Shown: positions 24,718-33,686, counted from the first letter of the stretch. The stretch is 64,000 nucleotides of DNA from Diaphorobacter ruginosibacter (GCF_014395975.1 NZ_CP060714.1:3162001-3226000), one strand, 5' to 3'. Translations and numbers: made by a program. Notes: generated by a model from the letters alone, not told the origin.

Positions 24718-26198
24718 GGTGCGTTGGAAGGAATCTGAATGTCGGCCTGGGCCATGTATCGCTCGAAGGCATCACCCTGCCCCGAACTCTCGAGCAGCGC
24801 CGCCAGCGCCTGCACATACTGGTTCGCGCTCTCCGCGCGCTGTGTTTCCACCTTGGCCAGATTCGTCTGCGCGTCGATCAGGTCCAGCACGGTGCTGGTG
24901 CCCTCCTGGAGTCCGGCCTCGCGCAGGCGCAGCAGCTCGCGTGCCAGGTCCTCCTGCGCCTGCTGGGCCTGGTACTGGCGACGGGCCTGCTCAACGCCCA
25001 TCCAGTTCTTCTCGACCAGCAGCGCAATGTCGCTGCGTGCCTGGGCTTCCATCAGGTCGGCCTGCTCGATCTTGCGCTGCGACGATGCCGCCAGGGCATT
25101 CCGGTCGATGCTGTCCCACAGCGTCCAGCGCACGGCCACGCCGGCGATCCAGTTCGGCTTGCCGCTGGTGGCCAGTTCATGCGAGCCGAAAGCCAGCACC
25201 TGCGGCTTGCGCAAGGCCTCCTGTGCATCATGCAGGGCTCCGGCCTGGCGGCGCTTGGCCTGCACCTTGTCCAGCCCCGGATGCTGCCGTTCGGCTGCCG
25301 AGACGAACTCCTGCAGCGGCGGCAGCGGCCGGCTGCTCACGAACAGCGGCGAGCTCGGCAACACCCGGGATTGCGCCCTGACCGTGCGCGCGAGCGCCGT
25401 GGCGGCCAGATCCGCATCGTCCCGCGCCTTGCGTGCCTGCTGCTCGGCATCGGCCAGGGCCGCACCTGCCTGCAGCCGCTCCACCCTGGCGATCACGCCC
25501 GCCTTGAGCATGCTCTGCGCGGCCGCGTCGTGCCGGCGCACCGCATCCAACGCGCGCATGCGCAACTGCGCAGCCCGCTCGGCCAGCTGAGCGCCGAAGT
25601 AGCGCTGCACGAGCAGCGATTGCAATGACTCACGGCTGCGGGTAGCGTCAGCCACGGCTTCATCGGTGGCGGCATCGAGCCCGGAACGCACGGCATCCGA
25701 CAACCCGCCCACATACAGGGGCCAGACCAGCGACAGGCTGGCCGAGGCGTTGTTCTTTTCCCGCTGGAGTCCCACGCTGGAGGGCAACTGCGGCAGTCCC
25801 GGCAGCGCAGACCCCAGCTCGGAGGGCAGCATGCCGATCGCGCCGTTGAGCATGCGCCGCGCCGGATCAAGATCGATGTCCGCGTTCACCGAATAGCGGT
25901 AGGCCATGCCGGTGACCGCCACCGACGGCCCGCCAAATCCGTCCATCCCTTCGCGACGCAGGCGGGCGCTCTCCACCGCCTTGCCATCCGCGGCCCATTG
26001 GTCCGAACGCTCGAGCAGCGCCTGCTGCGCCTCTGCAAAACTCAGCGCCGGCGCGACAGGCTGTCCCCACGCCGGGCATATGCCCGCCGCCATCAGGCTC
26101 CCGATCAGGCAGCCGCACAGTAGCAGGCGACGCCAGCGCGGGGGCGGCGACAAGCCGGGTGCCAAGGATTGCCACTCAGCTGAACAACACTCGGCCAT
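24714..26198 (-). CDS. TolC-family outer-membrane efflux protein
   Basis: About 494 residues read from the ATG at 26198; in-frame ATGs at 26213 and 26252 are also possible. A hydrophobic export segment ('LLLCGCLIGSLMAAGICPAWG') precedes the mature start 'QPVAPALSFAEAQQALLERS'. The body shows the duplicated coiled-coil pattern of TolC-like channels, with 'LVQRYFGAQLAERAAQLRM' and 'LLVEKNWMGVEQARRQYQ' at matching places. It supplies the outer-membrane exit for the HlyD/ABC-2 exporter encoded downstream. It is the first gene of that four-gene operon and lies about 105 bases after the GntR regulator gene on the same strand. Confidence 0.88.
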   Translation of the reverse strand: MAECCSAEWQSLAPGLSPPPRWRRLLLCGCLIGSLMAAGICPAWGQPVAPALSFAEAQQALLERSDQWAADGKAVESARLRREGMDGFGGPSVAVTGMAYRYSVNADIDLDPARRMLNGAIGMLPSELGSALPGLPQLPSSVGLQREKNNASASLSLVWPLYVGGLSDAVRSGLDAATDEAVADATRSRESLQSLLVQRYFGAQLAERAAQLRMRALDAVRRHDAAAQSMLKAGVIARVERLQAGAALADAEQQARKARDDADLAATALARTVRAQSRVLPSSPLFVSSRPLPPLQEFVSAAERQHPGLDKVQAKRRQAGALHDAQEALRKPQVLAFGSHELATSGKPNWIAGVAVRWTLWDSIDRNALAASSQRKIEQADLMEAQARSDIALLVEKNWMGVEQARRQYQAQQAQEDLARELLRLREAGLQEGTSTVLDLIDAQTNLAKVETQRAESANQYVQALAALLESSGQGDAFERYMAQADIQIPSNAP

Positions 26199-26303
26199 CG
26201 TTCGTGTCCTCATACGATCCGGGGTGAGACTGGACGCCATCCTAGCAGGCATGGATGGCGATGCGCACCGTTTCGGGCACCTTGCCGGCCTCCCGCCGAT
26301 TAC

Positions 26304-27083
26304 CTACCGATCGCGCCGCAATGTCTGGGAGAGCTTGAAGCGCCCCTCGGGATAGAGGCTGATGGCTACGTAGAAGCGGCTGCTTTCGCCCTCGCGGTAA
26401 AGCCGGTACACCGTACGCAGCGCGGGGCTCTTGGGCGGGACGCCCAGGATGTCTGCCACGTTCCGGGGAATCTTGCACGCCTCCACCGTCTGCTCGATGC
26501 GGTCGATGGGGTGCTGCTGCAGCTCGTCCAGGAACTGCCACACCGAACCGCGCTTGTTCCCGATCATCGGGATCACGCTGCGATGCTCGGGCCGCAGATA
26601 GAAATCCGTCCACGAGGCCGCCACCTTGGTGTCTGGCGAGTCGCGGAAGGTGGACACCTTGATCCACGACTCGCCGGTCTCGCAACCCAGTTCGCGCGCC
26701 AGCAGCGCGTCCGCGACGACATCCTCCGTGCTCACCAGGTGCAGATCCGCAGCCGAGGAGAAACGCAGAACATCGCTGGCGCTGTTGGTCTGGACGCTGT
26801 AGGAGCCCTGCGGGCTGCTGGCGACGACCACGCTGCCGATGCGGGGCCTTCGCGTCACCAGCCCCTGACGCTGCAGGGCCGCCAGGGCGGCACGCGCGGT
26901 GAAGCGGCTGACGCCATGGATCTCGCACAGGCTCATTTCCGGCGGCAGCGTGCTGCCCACGGGGTATTCACCCGATGCAATCTGCTGCTGCAGCGTCTCC
27001 GCCAGTTCTACATATATAGGCTTGCCCAATCTGAACCTTCGCTGGATGGAGCGGCCCGCCACCGGAGAGTCCCCGGGGGGCAT
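26304..27083 (-). CDS. GntR-family regulator with UTRA domain (HutC subfamily)
   Basis: The 259-residue protein has an N-terminal GntR winged helix at about residues 20-88 ('LAETLQQQIASGEYPVGSTL', 'EIHGVSRFTARAALAALQRQG'). A UTRA effector domain at about 105-250 ('VYRLYREGESSRFYVAISLYP' near its end) marks the HutC subfamily. It is the last gene of the enoyl-CoA hydratase / acyl-CoA dehydrogenase / MBL / acyl-CoA synthetase block, 34 bases after the synthetase. HutC-type regulators bind GT-N4-AC palindromes; TGTCCGGACA at three promoters of this region fits that spacing. It is therefore the best candidate regulator of the whole 27-38 kb regulon, probably responding to a pathway acid or CoA ester (inference). 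Confidence 0.9.
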   Translation of the reverse strand: MPPGDSPVAGRSIQRRFRLGKPIYVELAETLQQQIASGEYPVGSTLPPEMSLCEIHGVSRFTARAALAALQRQGLVTRRPRIGSVVVASSPQGSYSVQTNSASDVLRFSSAADLHLVSTEDVVADALLARELGCETGESWIKVSTFRDSPDTKVAASWTDFYLRPEHRSVIPMIGNKRGSVWQFLDELQQHPIDRIEQTVEACKIPRNVADILGVPPKSPALRTVYRLYREGESSRFYVAISLYPEGRFKLSQTLRRDR

Positions 27084-27117
27084 GCCGCAAATCTATGGCT
27101 CGGAGTCGGGTGCGGCG

Positions 27118-29244
27118 TCAGGTGCGACCGCTGCATGAAATCATGGCGTCAAGCGCCAGCACGCCTTCTCCTTGGGGCAGTACGATAACAGGATTGACGT
27201 CCATCTCGGCGAGCCTGTCGGCATGGCGGAACGCGAACTGGGAGAGGCGCACCATCGCCTCGACCAGCGCTTCTTCATCCGCAGGTGGCTGGCCGCGAAA
27301 GCCGCGCAGCAGCGCCGCGGCCCGGGTCATGGAGATCAATTCGCGGGCGCTGTCGGGGCTCATCGGGCACATGCCGAACGCCACATCCTTGAACAGCTCC
27401 ACGGCGACCCCTCCCAGGCCGAACATGAGCACGGGACCGAACGCGGGATCGCGCTTGATGCCCAGCACCACCTCCACGCCGCGCGAGGCCATGCGCTCGA
27501 CCAGGAAACCCGTGAACTCGAGCTCTCCGCCCTGCTCTCGCATCTTCTGCGCCGCAGCCTGGGCCAGTTCGGGCGTCGCGAGGTTCAGGGCAACCAGGCC
27601 ATGCTCGCTCTTGTGCGCAATGCCGCGCGCGAGTCCCTTGACGACCACCGGGCCCGCGAGCTCGCGGGCACAGGAAGCGACCTCCTCCACGCTTGCGGCT
27701 ACGCGCGACTCGGGCACCCGGATTCCGAGCGCCTTGACCAGCGCCTTGGACTGAACCTCGTCGATCAGCCCCTCCACCGCCGGAAGATCCGGAACGCTGC
27801 CGTCGGCGTCGCCTCTCGCCAGCAGGGGCTGGTTCGCCCTGCGCGCAAACCCGTTGAGCTGCGCTGCCGCGCGAAGGCTGCGCGCCAGCGGGATCCCCAG
27901 GGCGCGTGCGCGCTCGAAGCCCGCCTCCTGCACATGGCCCGACACAGGAACGATGGCGCTCGCCTTGTCGCTCACGCCCACCACATCGAGTGCCTGATCG
28001 AGCCACAGCTGCGAGCGCTCGTCCCGCGGCGCCCCCACGCCAACCCACAGCACCGAATCGATGGCATCGTCTTCCAGCGCAATGGCCAGCGCCTGCCTTG
28101 GCAGCTCGGGATTACTGAACACGGCTCCCCCCACATCCAGGGGGTTGGACGCCTTGACATAGCTTGGCAGGATCGCCTCGAGCTTTTGCAAGGTCGTTGC
28201 CGACAGTGCCGGGAGCGGCACGCCGGCCTCCGCGCATTCGTCGGCCAGGATGGAGGCCGCGCCTCCCGACAGCGTGAACACCAGCATCCCGCCGCGGCCC
28301 ACGGGCTGCCTGCCCTTCCAATGTGCCAGCGAGGCCGCGGTGGACAGCAGGTCCTCGCTCTCCTGCACACGCAGGATGCCTTCCTCGCGGCACACGGCCG
28401 CAAAGATCTCGTCGGCACCGGCCAGCGCCCCCGTGTGGGACATCACCGCCTGCCGCCCCAGCTCGGAGGTTCCGGCCTTGAACACCACCAGCGGCTTGCC
28501 GACGGCGCGCGCGCGCCGGGCCGCATCGACGAACCGCCGGGGCTGGCGCAGCCCCTCGATCATCAACGCGATGACGTCGATCTGCTCATCTCCCAGCATG
28601 TACTCGACGATCTCCTCCATGCCGATGTCCATGGCATTGCCGACGTGCGCATAGAGCCCCACATCCGCCCCGGCGTCCTCGCCGTTGAGCAGCAGCCCGC
28701 CCATCATCGCGCCGCTTTGCGTGACGAGCCCCACGCGCCCGGTGCGCGAGTGGGCCATCGACTCGAAGCTGCTGTTGTAGCCCAGGCAAAGGCCCGCAGC
28801 GGGATTGCCGGCGCCAAGGCAGTTCGGGCCCAGCATGCGCATCGTCCCACCGCTCAGGATCTGCTGGAGCCGGCGCGCCCGCTCGACCCCTTCCGCGCCC
28901 TGCTCCTCCCATCCCGCACTGCAGACCACCACGACGCGAACACCCGCGGCCTTGCACTCGGCGACGGCCTGCAGCGTCATCTCCGCGCTGAGCGCGATCA
29001 TGGCCAGCTCGGGCACCTCCGGCAGCTCCGCCAGGGCCGGATAGCAGCGCACGCCAAACAGCTCGGGATACTTGGGGTTGATGGGATAGAGCCCCCCCTT
29101 GAACCCATGGCGCAGGCAGTTGCGCAGGCCGCGCGACGCAGGCGTGTTCGGCCGCTCCGAAGCGCCGATGAACGCGATCGAGCGAGGGTGGAAAAGCGTG
29201 CCCAGGCCGGCGTGCGGCGCGTGCAGGGCAATGGTGTCAGTCAT
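27118..29244 (-). CDS. ADP-forming acyl-CoA synthetase (acetate--CoA ligase family)
   Basis: The 708-residue protein is read from the ATG at 29244 ('MTDTIALHAPHAGLGTLFHP'). An N-terminal CoA-binding Rossmann domain ('SIAFIGASERPNTPASRGLR') is followed by two succinyl-CoA-ligase-like domains ('GLVTQSGAMMGG'; 'VMSHTGALAGADE' with the His expected to be phosphorylated) and a C-terminal ATP-grasp domain from about residue 480 ('PVVVKGLARGIAHKSEHGLV', 'EMDVNPVIV'). Such fused enzymes make or break acyl-CoA with ADP plus phosphate. In this operon it may activate the carboxylic acid substrate or recover energy from a CoA ester. The specific acid is unknown. Confidence 0.9.
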   Translation of the reverse strand: MTDTIALHAPHAGLGTLFHPRSIAFIGASERPNTPASRGLRNCLRHGFKGGLYPINPKYPELFGVRCYPALAELPEVPELAMIALSAEMTLQAVAECKAAGVRVVVVCSAGWEEQGAEGVERARRLQQILSGGTMRMLGPNCLGAGNPAAGLCLGYNSSFESMAHSRTGRVGLVTQSGAMMGGLLLNGEDAGADVGLYAHVGNAMDIGMEEIVEYMLGDEQIDVIALMIEGLRQPRRFVDAARRARAVGKPLVVFKAGTSELGRQAVMSHTGALAGADEIFAAVCREEGILRVQESEDLLSTAASLAHWKGRQPVGRGGMLVFTLSGGAASILADECAEAGVPLPALSATTLQKLEAILPSYVKASNPLDVGGAVFSNPELPRQALAIALEDDAIDSVLWVGVGAPRDERSQLWLDQALDVVGVSDKASAIVPVSGHVQEAGFERARALGIPLARSLRAAAQLNGFARRANQPLLARGDADGSVPDLPAVEGLIDEVQSKALVKALGIRVPESRVAASVEEVASCARELAGPVVVKGLARGIAHKSEHGLVALNLATPELAQAAAQKMREQGGELEFTGFLVERMASRGVEVVLGIKRDPAFGPVLMFGLGGVAVELFKDVAFGMCPMSPDSARELISMTRAAALLRGFRGQPPADEEALVEAMVRLSQFAFRHADRLAEMDVNPVIVLPQGEGVLALDAMISCSGRT

Positions 29245-29278
29245 CGTATTCACGTGATGTCTCGGTATTGGTTGATGG

Positions 29279-30382
29279 TCATTCGTTGCGGCCATGCGCG
29301 GGATGGAGGCCCGTGCGCTCGAAGCGGCGCACGAGCGCGCCATCCACGGACGACGCCAGCAGTCCCTGGCTTTCCAGGAAGTTCAGGTGCGCGATGGCCT
29401 CGCCCAGCCCGAAGCCGACCTGCTCGTTGCGCAACTCGCGCTCGAACAGCGCGGGCAGGAACTCGTACCCGGTCATGGGCCGCACACACGCGTCGAGCAC
29501 CACCCTCAGGCGCTCCTCGTGGTGTGCGCGTATCTCCTCCACTCGCCGTGCCACGCCGTAAAACGGCTGCTTGTGCGATGGCAGCAGCAGGGTCGAAGCG
29601 GAGATGTCCTCGAAGCGCTGCAGCGTCGCGAGATAGGAGTGCAATGGGTTCGGATCGCCGCCCGGCCACACCGCGATGTTGGGCGTGATCTTGGGCAGCA
29701 CCTGATCGCCGCCGATCAACACCGCCCCATCCTCGCTCAACAGGCTCAGATGTTCCGGCGAATGACCGCGCCCGATGATCGGCACCCAGCGCCGCCCGCC
29801 GAGCTCCAGCGGCTCGCGGGTATCGATCTCGATCACCCCGTGCGGCAGGGCGCACACCTGCGTGCCATAGCGCGGCATGTGCTGCAGCAGCTCGGCGGCC
29901 ACCGCATCGGGCAATCCGTGTTCGCGCCAGAGCGGCGTGCGCTCGGACACCACGTCACGCGCGGGGTCGGCGTAGCGTCCCGCGACTTCGAGTTCGCCGG
30001 GCGTCATGAGGACCGGCACGGCGAACTGCTCCATGATCCAGCCCACCATGCCGACGTGGTCGGGATGGTGGTGGGTCACCACGATGCGCCGCAGCGGCCC
30101 ATGCCGCGTGAACCAGGGAGCGCGAAAGACGGACTCCCACAGGGCGCGGTTGGCAGGCGTGTGGATGCCTGTGTCGACCAGGGTCCACCCGTCGCGCTCC
30201 TGCAGCAGGTAGACGTTGATGTGGTTGAGCGCGAACGGCAGGGGCAGGCGCAGCAGAAAGATCCCGGGTGCCAGCTCCAGAGGCTCGCCCTCTGCAATCT
30301 CCGCTTCGGCATACCGCAGTGCAGGCAGGCCTTCGCGCCGTTTCCAGAGCTGCTCGCCGATGATGGTGAGGGTCTGCGCCAT
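29279..30382 (-). CDS. Metallo-beta-lactamase-fold hydrolase
   Basis: The 367-residue protein has the MBL core at about residues 35-260. The dinuclear metal motif is 'VVTHHHPDHVGMVG', with further ligands in 'IIGRGHSPEHLSLL' and 'VLIGGDQVLPKI'. The C-terminal ~90 residues form a helical cap ('RRVEEIRAHHEERL') as in LACTB2/glyoxalase II-like and CoA-thioesterase-like members. Placed between acyl-CoA synthetase and acyl-CoA dehydrogenase genes, a thioesterase or lactone/ester hydrolase role is plausible but inferred. Its start codon directly follows the dehydrogenase stop. Confidence 0.87.
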   Translation of the reverse strand: MAQTLTIIGEQLWKRREGLPALRYAEAEIAEGEPLELAPGIFLLRLPLPFALNHINVYLLQERDGWTLVDTGIHTPANRALWESVFRAPWFTRHGPLRRIVVTHHHPDHVGMVGWIMEQFAVPVLMTPGELEVAGRYADPARDVVSERTPLWREHGLPDAVAAELLQHMPRYGTQVCALPHGVIEIDTREPLELGGRRWVPIIGRGHSPEHLSLLSEDGAVLIGGDQVLPKITPNIAVWPGGDPNPLHSYLATLQRFEDISASTLLLPSHKQPFYGVARRVEEIRAHHEERLRVVLDACVRPMTGYEFLPALFERELRNEQVGFGLGEAIAHLNFLESQGLLASSVDGALVRRFERTGLHPAHGRNE

Positions 30383-31528
30383 TCACAGCCCCATCTGCTT
30401 GGCGATGATGGTGCGCTGGATCTCCGATGCGCCCGCGCCGATCATCCCGATGCGCGAATCCCGGAAGAACAGCTCCATGTCGTACTCCTTGAGCACACCG
30501 TAGCCGCCCATGATCTGCACGCCATTGTTGGCGATGTCGAACATCGCCTCGCTGGCCCAGAGCTTGGCCATGGACATCTCCTTGAAGCACGGCAGGCCCT
30601 GCTCCAGCATCCAGGCGACGCGGTAGCCCAGCAGCCGTGCGATTTCGGCCTTGGTCTGCATGTCCGCCAGCTTGTGCTGCACCGCCTGGAACTTGGAGAT
30701 CGGCTGGCCGAACTGCCGGCGCTCCTTGGCATAGGCCGCCACGTAGTCGATCATGGCCTGCGACGTGCCCGAATACATCATGGCCACGCTGAGGCGCTCG
30801 ATGCCCAGCCCGCTGTTGAGGTTGGCCCAGCCCTCGTGCAGCTTGCCCATCATGCGCGAGCGCGGCACCCGCACGTCGCGGAAGAACACCTCGTTGGTAT
30901 GCGTGGCCGAGCGGCCCATCTGCTTGAGGGGACGGATCTCGATGCCCGGCGCATCCGCGTCGACCAGGAAGATAGTGATTCCATCGTGCTTCTTCTCGGG
31001 GTTGCGGATGGTGCGCGTCACCGTGACGATCTGGTGGGCCACGTGCGCGTTGGTGGTGAACATCTTCTGGCCGTTGAGCACGAAGTGATCGCCCCGCTCC
31101 TCGGCAAACAGCTCGACCGCGGCCGCGTCGGAGCCCACGTTCGGTTCGCTGAGCGCGAAGGCGAGCCGGGTTTCACCGGAGATCACCTTGGGCAGGAACT
31201 CATCCTTCTGCGCCTCGGTCCCGTACGTCATGATGTTGTAGGCACCCAGCACCACCGTGGAGAAGTACGACGTACCCGCCCCGTACCAGCCGTATCCGGC
31301 CTCTTCCAGGAAGATCGCGAGCTCCATCGGCCCGAGCCCCGCACCGCCATATTTTTCGGGAAAGGGAATGCCCATCCACCCCTGTGCGGCCATCTTCTCG
31401 TACAGCTCGGACGGAAAGCGATCGTTGTCGCTGCACGCGCGGATGTATTCGCGGGTGCACTCCTTCTTCATGAACCTGCGCACCGATTCCCGGAGCATCT
31501 GCTGTTCCTGGGTAAAACCGAATTCCAT
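30383..31528 (-). CDS. Acyl-CoA dehydrogenase with substituted C-terminal catalytic site
   Basis: The 381-residue flavoprotein covers the three acyl-CoA dehydrogenase domains: N-terminal helices at 1-120, middle beta domain with 'LAFALSEPNVGSDAAAVEL' and 'LNGQKMFTTNAHVAHQIV', and C-terminal helices with 'RRQFGQPISKFQAVQHKLADM' and 'GGYGVLKEYDMELFFRDSRI'. The usual catalytic Glu of the 'YEGTSEIQR' motif is replaced: the segment reads 'IGAGASEIQR' with Ala366. A glutamate at 244 in 'GLGIERL' matches the alternative position used by isovaleryl- and long-chain-type enzymes. A GGAGG site precedes the start. It oxidises an acyl-CoA in this pathway; the substrate is unknown. Confidence 0.92.
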   Translation of the reverse strand: MEFGFTQEQQMLRESVRRFMKKECTREYIRACSDNDRFPSELYEKMAAQGWMGIPFPEKYGGAGLGPMELAIFLEEAGYGWYGAGTSYFSTVVLGAYNIMTYGTEAQKDEFLPKVISGETRLAFALSEPNVGSDAAAVELFAEERGDHFVLNGQKMFTTNAHVAHQIVTVTRTIRNPEKKHDGITIFLVDADAPGIEIRPLKQMGRSATHTNEVFFRDVRVPRSRMMGKLHEGWANLNSGLGIERLSVAMMYSGTSQAMIDYVAAYAKERRQFGQPISKFQAVQHKLADMQTKAEIARLLGYRVAWMLEQGLPCFKEMSMAKLWASEAMFDIANNGVQIMGGYGVLKEYDMELFFRDSRIGMIGAGASEIQRTIIAKQMGL

Positions 31529-31576
31529 GTCATTGCCTCCTTTTTATTGATGCGGAACGGCCGCTTTGCCGATGGA

Positions 31577-32386
31577 CTACGCGCCCGCTTGATGGACGGG
31601 CCGCGCCCGCGATTTGCGATTGAGAAAGGCGGATACCGCGCTGCGGTGTTCGCTCGACGTGAATGCACGCCCGAGTGCCAGGGCCTCCTGCTCGAGCGTT
31701 TCCCGCAGATCCCGCGAGCGCGCGAACTGCTGGAGCCCCTTGATACCCGCGAGCGCACCGGCTGGCAGGGCCACCAGCCGATCCACCACCTCCTGCGTCA
31801 CGCGGCCGAGCTCCTGGGGCGACGCCAGCCGGTTCACGAGGCCGTAGCGCTCCGCCGTCGCGGCGTCCACGAAGTCTCCAAGCAGCAATAGCTCATTGGC
31901 ACGCCCCGCTCCCACCGTACGCTGCAGAAGGTAGGAGCAGCCGAACTCCGGCGTGAGGCCGATGCGTGCAAACGGAAAGCAGAAGCGCGCCTTGTCCGAC
32001 GCAATGCGAAGGTCGCAGGCCAGGGCAATGGTTGCACCACCTCCCGCCGCCACCCCGTTGATGCTGGCCACCACCGGTTTCGGCATGGCCTGCAGCAGGC
32101 GGGCCAGCACGTTCGGCCCCTGGCGAATCCGGTCGCTCCACTGCTGCTGCGTATGTCCCTCCCCGCGCTGGAAGGTGTCCCGCATGTCGCCGCCCGCGCA
32201 GAACGCATCGCTGCCCGCGCCCGTGATCACCACGGCACGCACGCCGCCATCCGTCGCCGCGTGCTCGCACAACTGCACCAGCTGGCGTGTCGTCGTCTCG
32301 CCGAGCGCATTGCGCCGCTCCGGCCGGTTGATCGTGATCCAGGCGGCGCCATCACGCTTTTCGTAAATGAGATCTGTGATTTGCAT
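31577..32386 (-). CDS. Enoyl-CoA hydratase/isomerase-family protein
   Basis: A crotonase-fold protein of 269 residues from the ATG at 32386 ('MQITDLIYEKRDGAAWITIN'); starts at 32410 (ATG) or 32413 (TTG) would add 8-9 residues. The oxyanion-hole segments are 'AFCAGGDMRDTF' and 'INGVAAGGGATIALACDLRIA'. At the first catalytic Glu position of classic hydratases the sequence reads 'RFCFPFARIG' (no Glu); instead 'GLTPEFGCSYLL' has a Glu where PaaG-like isomerases have Asp. The second position (ANELLLLG) keeps its Glu. A ring- or double-bond-shifting isomerase is as likely as a simple hydratase. It is the first gene of the five-gene block; a TGTCCGGACA palindrome lies just upstream. Confidence 0.88.
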   Translation of the reverse strand: MQITDLIYEKRDGAAWITINRPERRNALGETTTRQLVQLCEHAATDGGVRAVVITGAGSDAFCAGGDMRDTFQRGEGHTQQQWSDRIRQGPNVLARLLQAMPKPVVASINGVAAGGGATIALACDLRIASDKARFCFPFARIGLTPEFGCSYLLQRTVGAGRANELLLLGDFVDAATAERYGLVNRLASPQELGRVTQEVVDRLVALPAGALAGIKGLQQFARSRDLRETLEQEALALGRAFTSSEHRSAVSAFLNRKSRARPVHQAGA

Positions 32387-32415
32387 GGATTGCCGCAATT
32401 CGTGATTCATCAATA

Positions 32416-32425
32416 TGTCCGGACA
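32416..32425. promoter_or_regulatory. TGTCCGGACA palindrome before the enoyl-CoA hydratase operon
   Basis: A perfect 10-bp palindrome lies about 30 bases upstream of the enoyl-CoA hydratase start, in an AT-rich setting. Close variants occur at 32527 and 38112. The GT-N4-AC spacing matches HutC-type GntR operators, so the GntR regulator encoded at 26304-27083 is the expected binder. Confidence 0.6.
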
Positions 32426-32526
32426 ATATTTCGAATCAATGAGCGTGTCAATTCAATGCATGGAGATTGCCTTAGGTGAATTCACTATGTACCGCGTCAT
32501 TGACATGAGATTGTTCAACAAGCTAT

Positions 32527-32536
32527 TGTCCGGATC
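32527..32536. promoter_or_regulatory. TGTCCGGATC variant before the Bug receptor gene
   Basis: This copy matches TGTCCGGACA at eight of ten positions and lies 85-95 bases upstream of the Bug receptor start at 32622. With the perfect copy 111 bases away it flanks a divergent promoter region, allowing one regulator to control both directions. Confidence 0.5.
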
Positions 32537-32621
32537 AGCGCGCGCAACCCCACCTCCATGACAACGTCAGGCTTCGGCATCGGTCCGAGTGGCTCTGGCA
32601 CTTTCCACAAGGATCTTGTGT

Positions 32622-33593
32622 ATGAAGCGTCGTATCGCCCTGCTCACCGCTGCGGCCGCACTAGCGGCCAGTACCCATTGCATGGGTCAGGCAGCGTTTC
32701 CCCAGAAGACCGTCACGTTCATCGTTCCGCTGGCCGCCGGCGGCGGAACGGACATCCTGGCCCGCAAGCTCGCGCTGCAGCTGTCGTCCATCTGGGGACA
32801 GTCGGTCGTCGTCGAGAACGTCAGCGGCGCAAGTTCCATCATCGGCACGCAGCGCGTGGCCCGCGCGGCGCCCGATGGCTATACGCTGCTGGTCACCACC
32901 AACGGCCCCATCGTCAGCAACCGCTATCTCTTCAAGTCGCTGCCCTACGACCCCGACAGGGACCTCATCCCCGTGTCCCAGCTGGCCGACATCGACATGG
33001 TGCTGCTGGCCCACAAATCGCTTGCAGCGAACTCGCTGAAGGAACTGGTCGCACAGGCAAGAAAGGACCCTGGCAGCGTCACCTACGCCTCCTACGGCAA
33101 TGGCTCGCAGCCCCACCTGCTCATGGAGCTGTTCAACAAGCGCGAGGACATCCAGATCACGCATGTGCCATACAAGGGGCTGGGGCCCGCCCTCACCTCG
33201 GTGATGGCCGGCGAAACCATGCTGACGCTCACGGGCCGCGGCTCGGGAGAGGCCGCCATCCGCTCGGGCAAGACCAAGGTGCTGAACTACAACTCGGACC
33301 GGCGCGACCCTCTCTACCCCGACGTGCCGACCTCCGCCGAGTCCGGCTATCCCTATTTCCGTGTGGCCACCTGGCACGGCGTGTTCGCCCCGAAAGGCAC
33401 GCCCAGGGACATCGTGGCCAGGATCAACAAGGACATGCTCACGGTGCTCCAGCAGCCGGAGTTCCGCGAGGACATGGCCAAGCGCGGCTATGCGATCCCG
33501 ACGCGCAGCCCCGAGGAGTTCGCGGCCGTCATCCAGGAAGAGGTCAAGGCGACCGGCGAGATGGTGAAGGCGGCCGGACTCAAGCCCGAGTAA
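32622..33593 (+). CDS. Bug-family (tripartite tricarboxylate) periplasmic receptor
   Basis: The 323-residue protein is read from the ATG at 32622; its signal peptide ends near 'STHCMGQAAFPQ'. 'VTFIVPLAAGGGTDILARKLA' and 'IIGTQRVARAAPDGYTLLVT' are Bug hallmarks, and 'THVPYKGLGPALTSVMAGE' is the conserved C-lobe segment. Bug receptors bind carboxylic acids and related small molecules in the periplasm for TctAB-type carriers, or act as sensors. No tctAB genes are in the window. It diverges from the enoyl-CoA hydratase operon across shared TGTCCGG elements, so its ligand is probably the acid degraded by the adjacent pathway. A strong terminator follows. Confidence 0.92.
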   Translation: MKRRIALLTAAAALAASTHCMGQAAFPQKTVTFIVPLAAGGGTDILARKLALQLSSIWGQSVVVENVSGASSIIGTQRVARAAPDGYTLLVTTNGPIVSNRYLFKSLPYDPDRDLIPVSQLADIDMVLLAHKSLAANSLKELVAQARKDPGSVTYASYGNGSQPHLLMELFNKREDIQITHVPYKGLGPALTSVMAGETMLTLTGRGSGEAAIRSGKTKVLNYNSDRRDPLYPDVPTSAESGYPYFRVATWHGVFAPKGTPRDIVARINKDMLTVLQQPEFREDMAKRGYAIPTRSPEEFAAVIQEEVKATGEMVKAAGLKPE

Positions 33594-33629
33594 CGCATCC
33601 GCCTGGGGCACTGACCCAAAGTCCCAAAG

Positions 33630-33657
33630 AACAAACCGGCTCGAGGCCGGTTTGTTT
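33630..33657. terminator. Strong bidirectional terminator between two Bug receptor genes
   Basis: AACAAACCGGC-TCGAG-GCCGGTTTGTT is a perfect 11-bp stem with a 5-base loop. It gives T-rich 3' ends in both directions and separates the convergent Bug genes ending at 33593 and 33687. Confidence 0.85.
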
Positions 33658-33686
33658 CTGGGCGAGGCAACTCACTCGGCGCGGTG

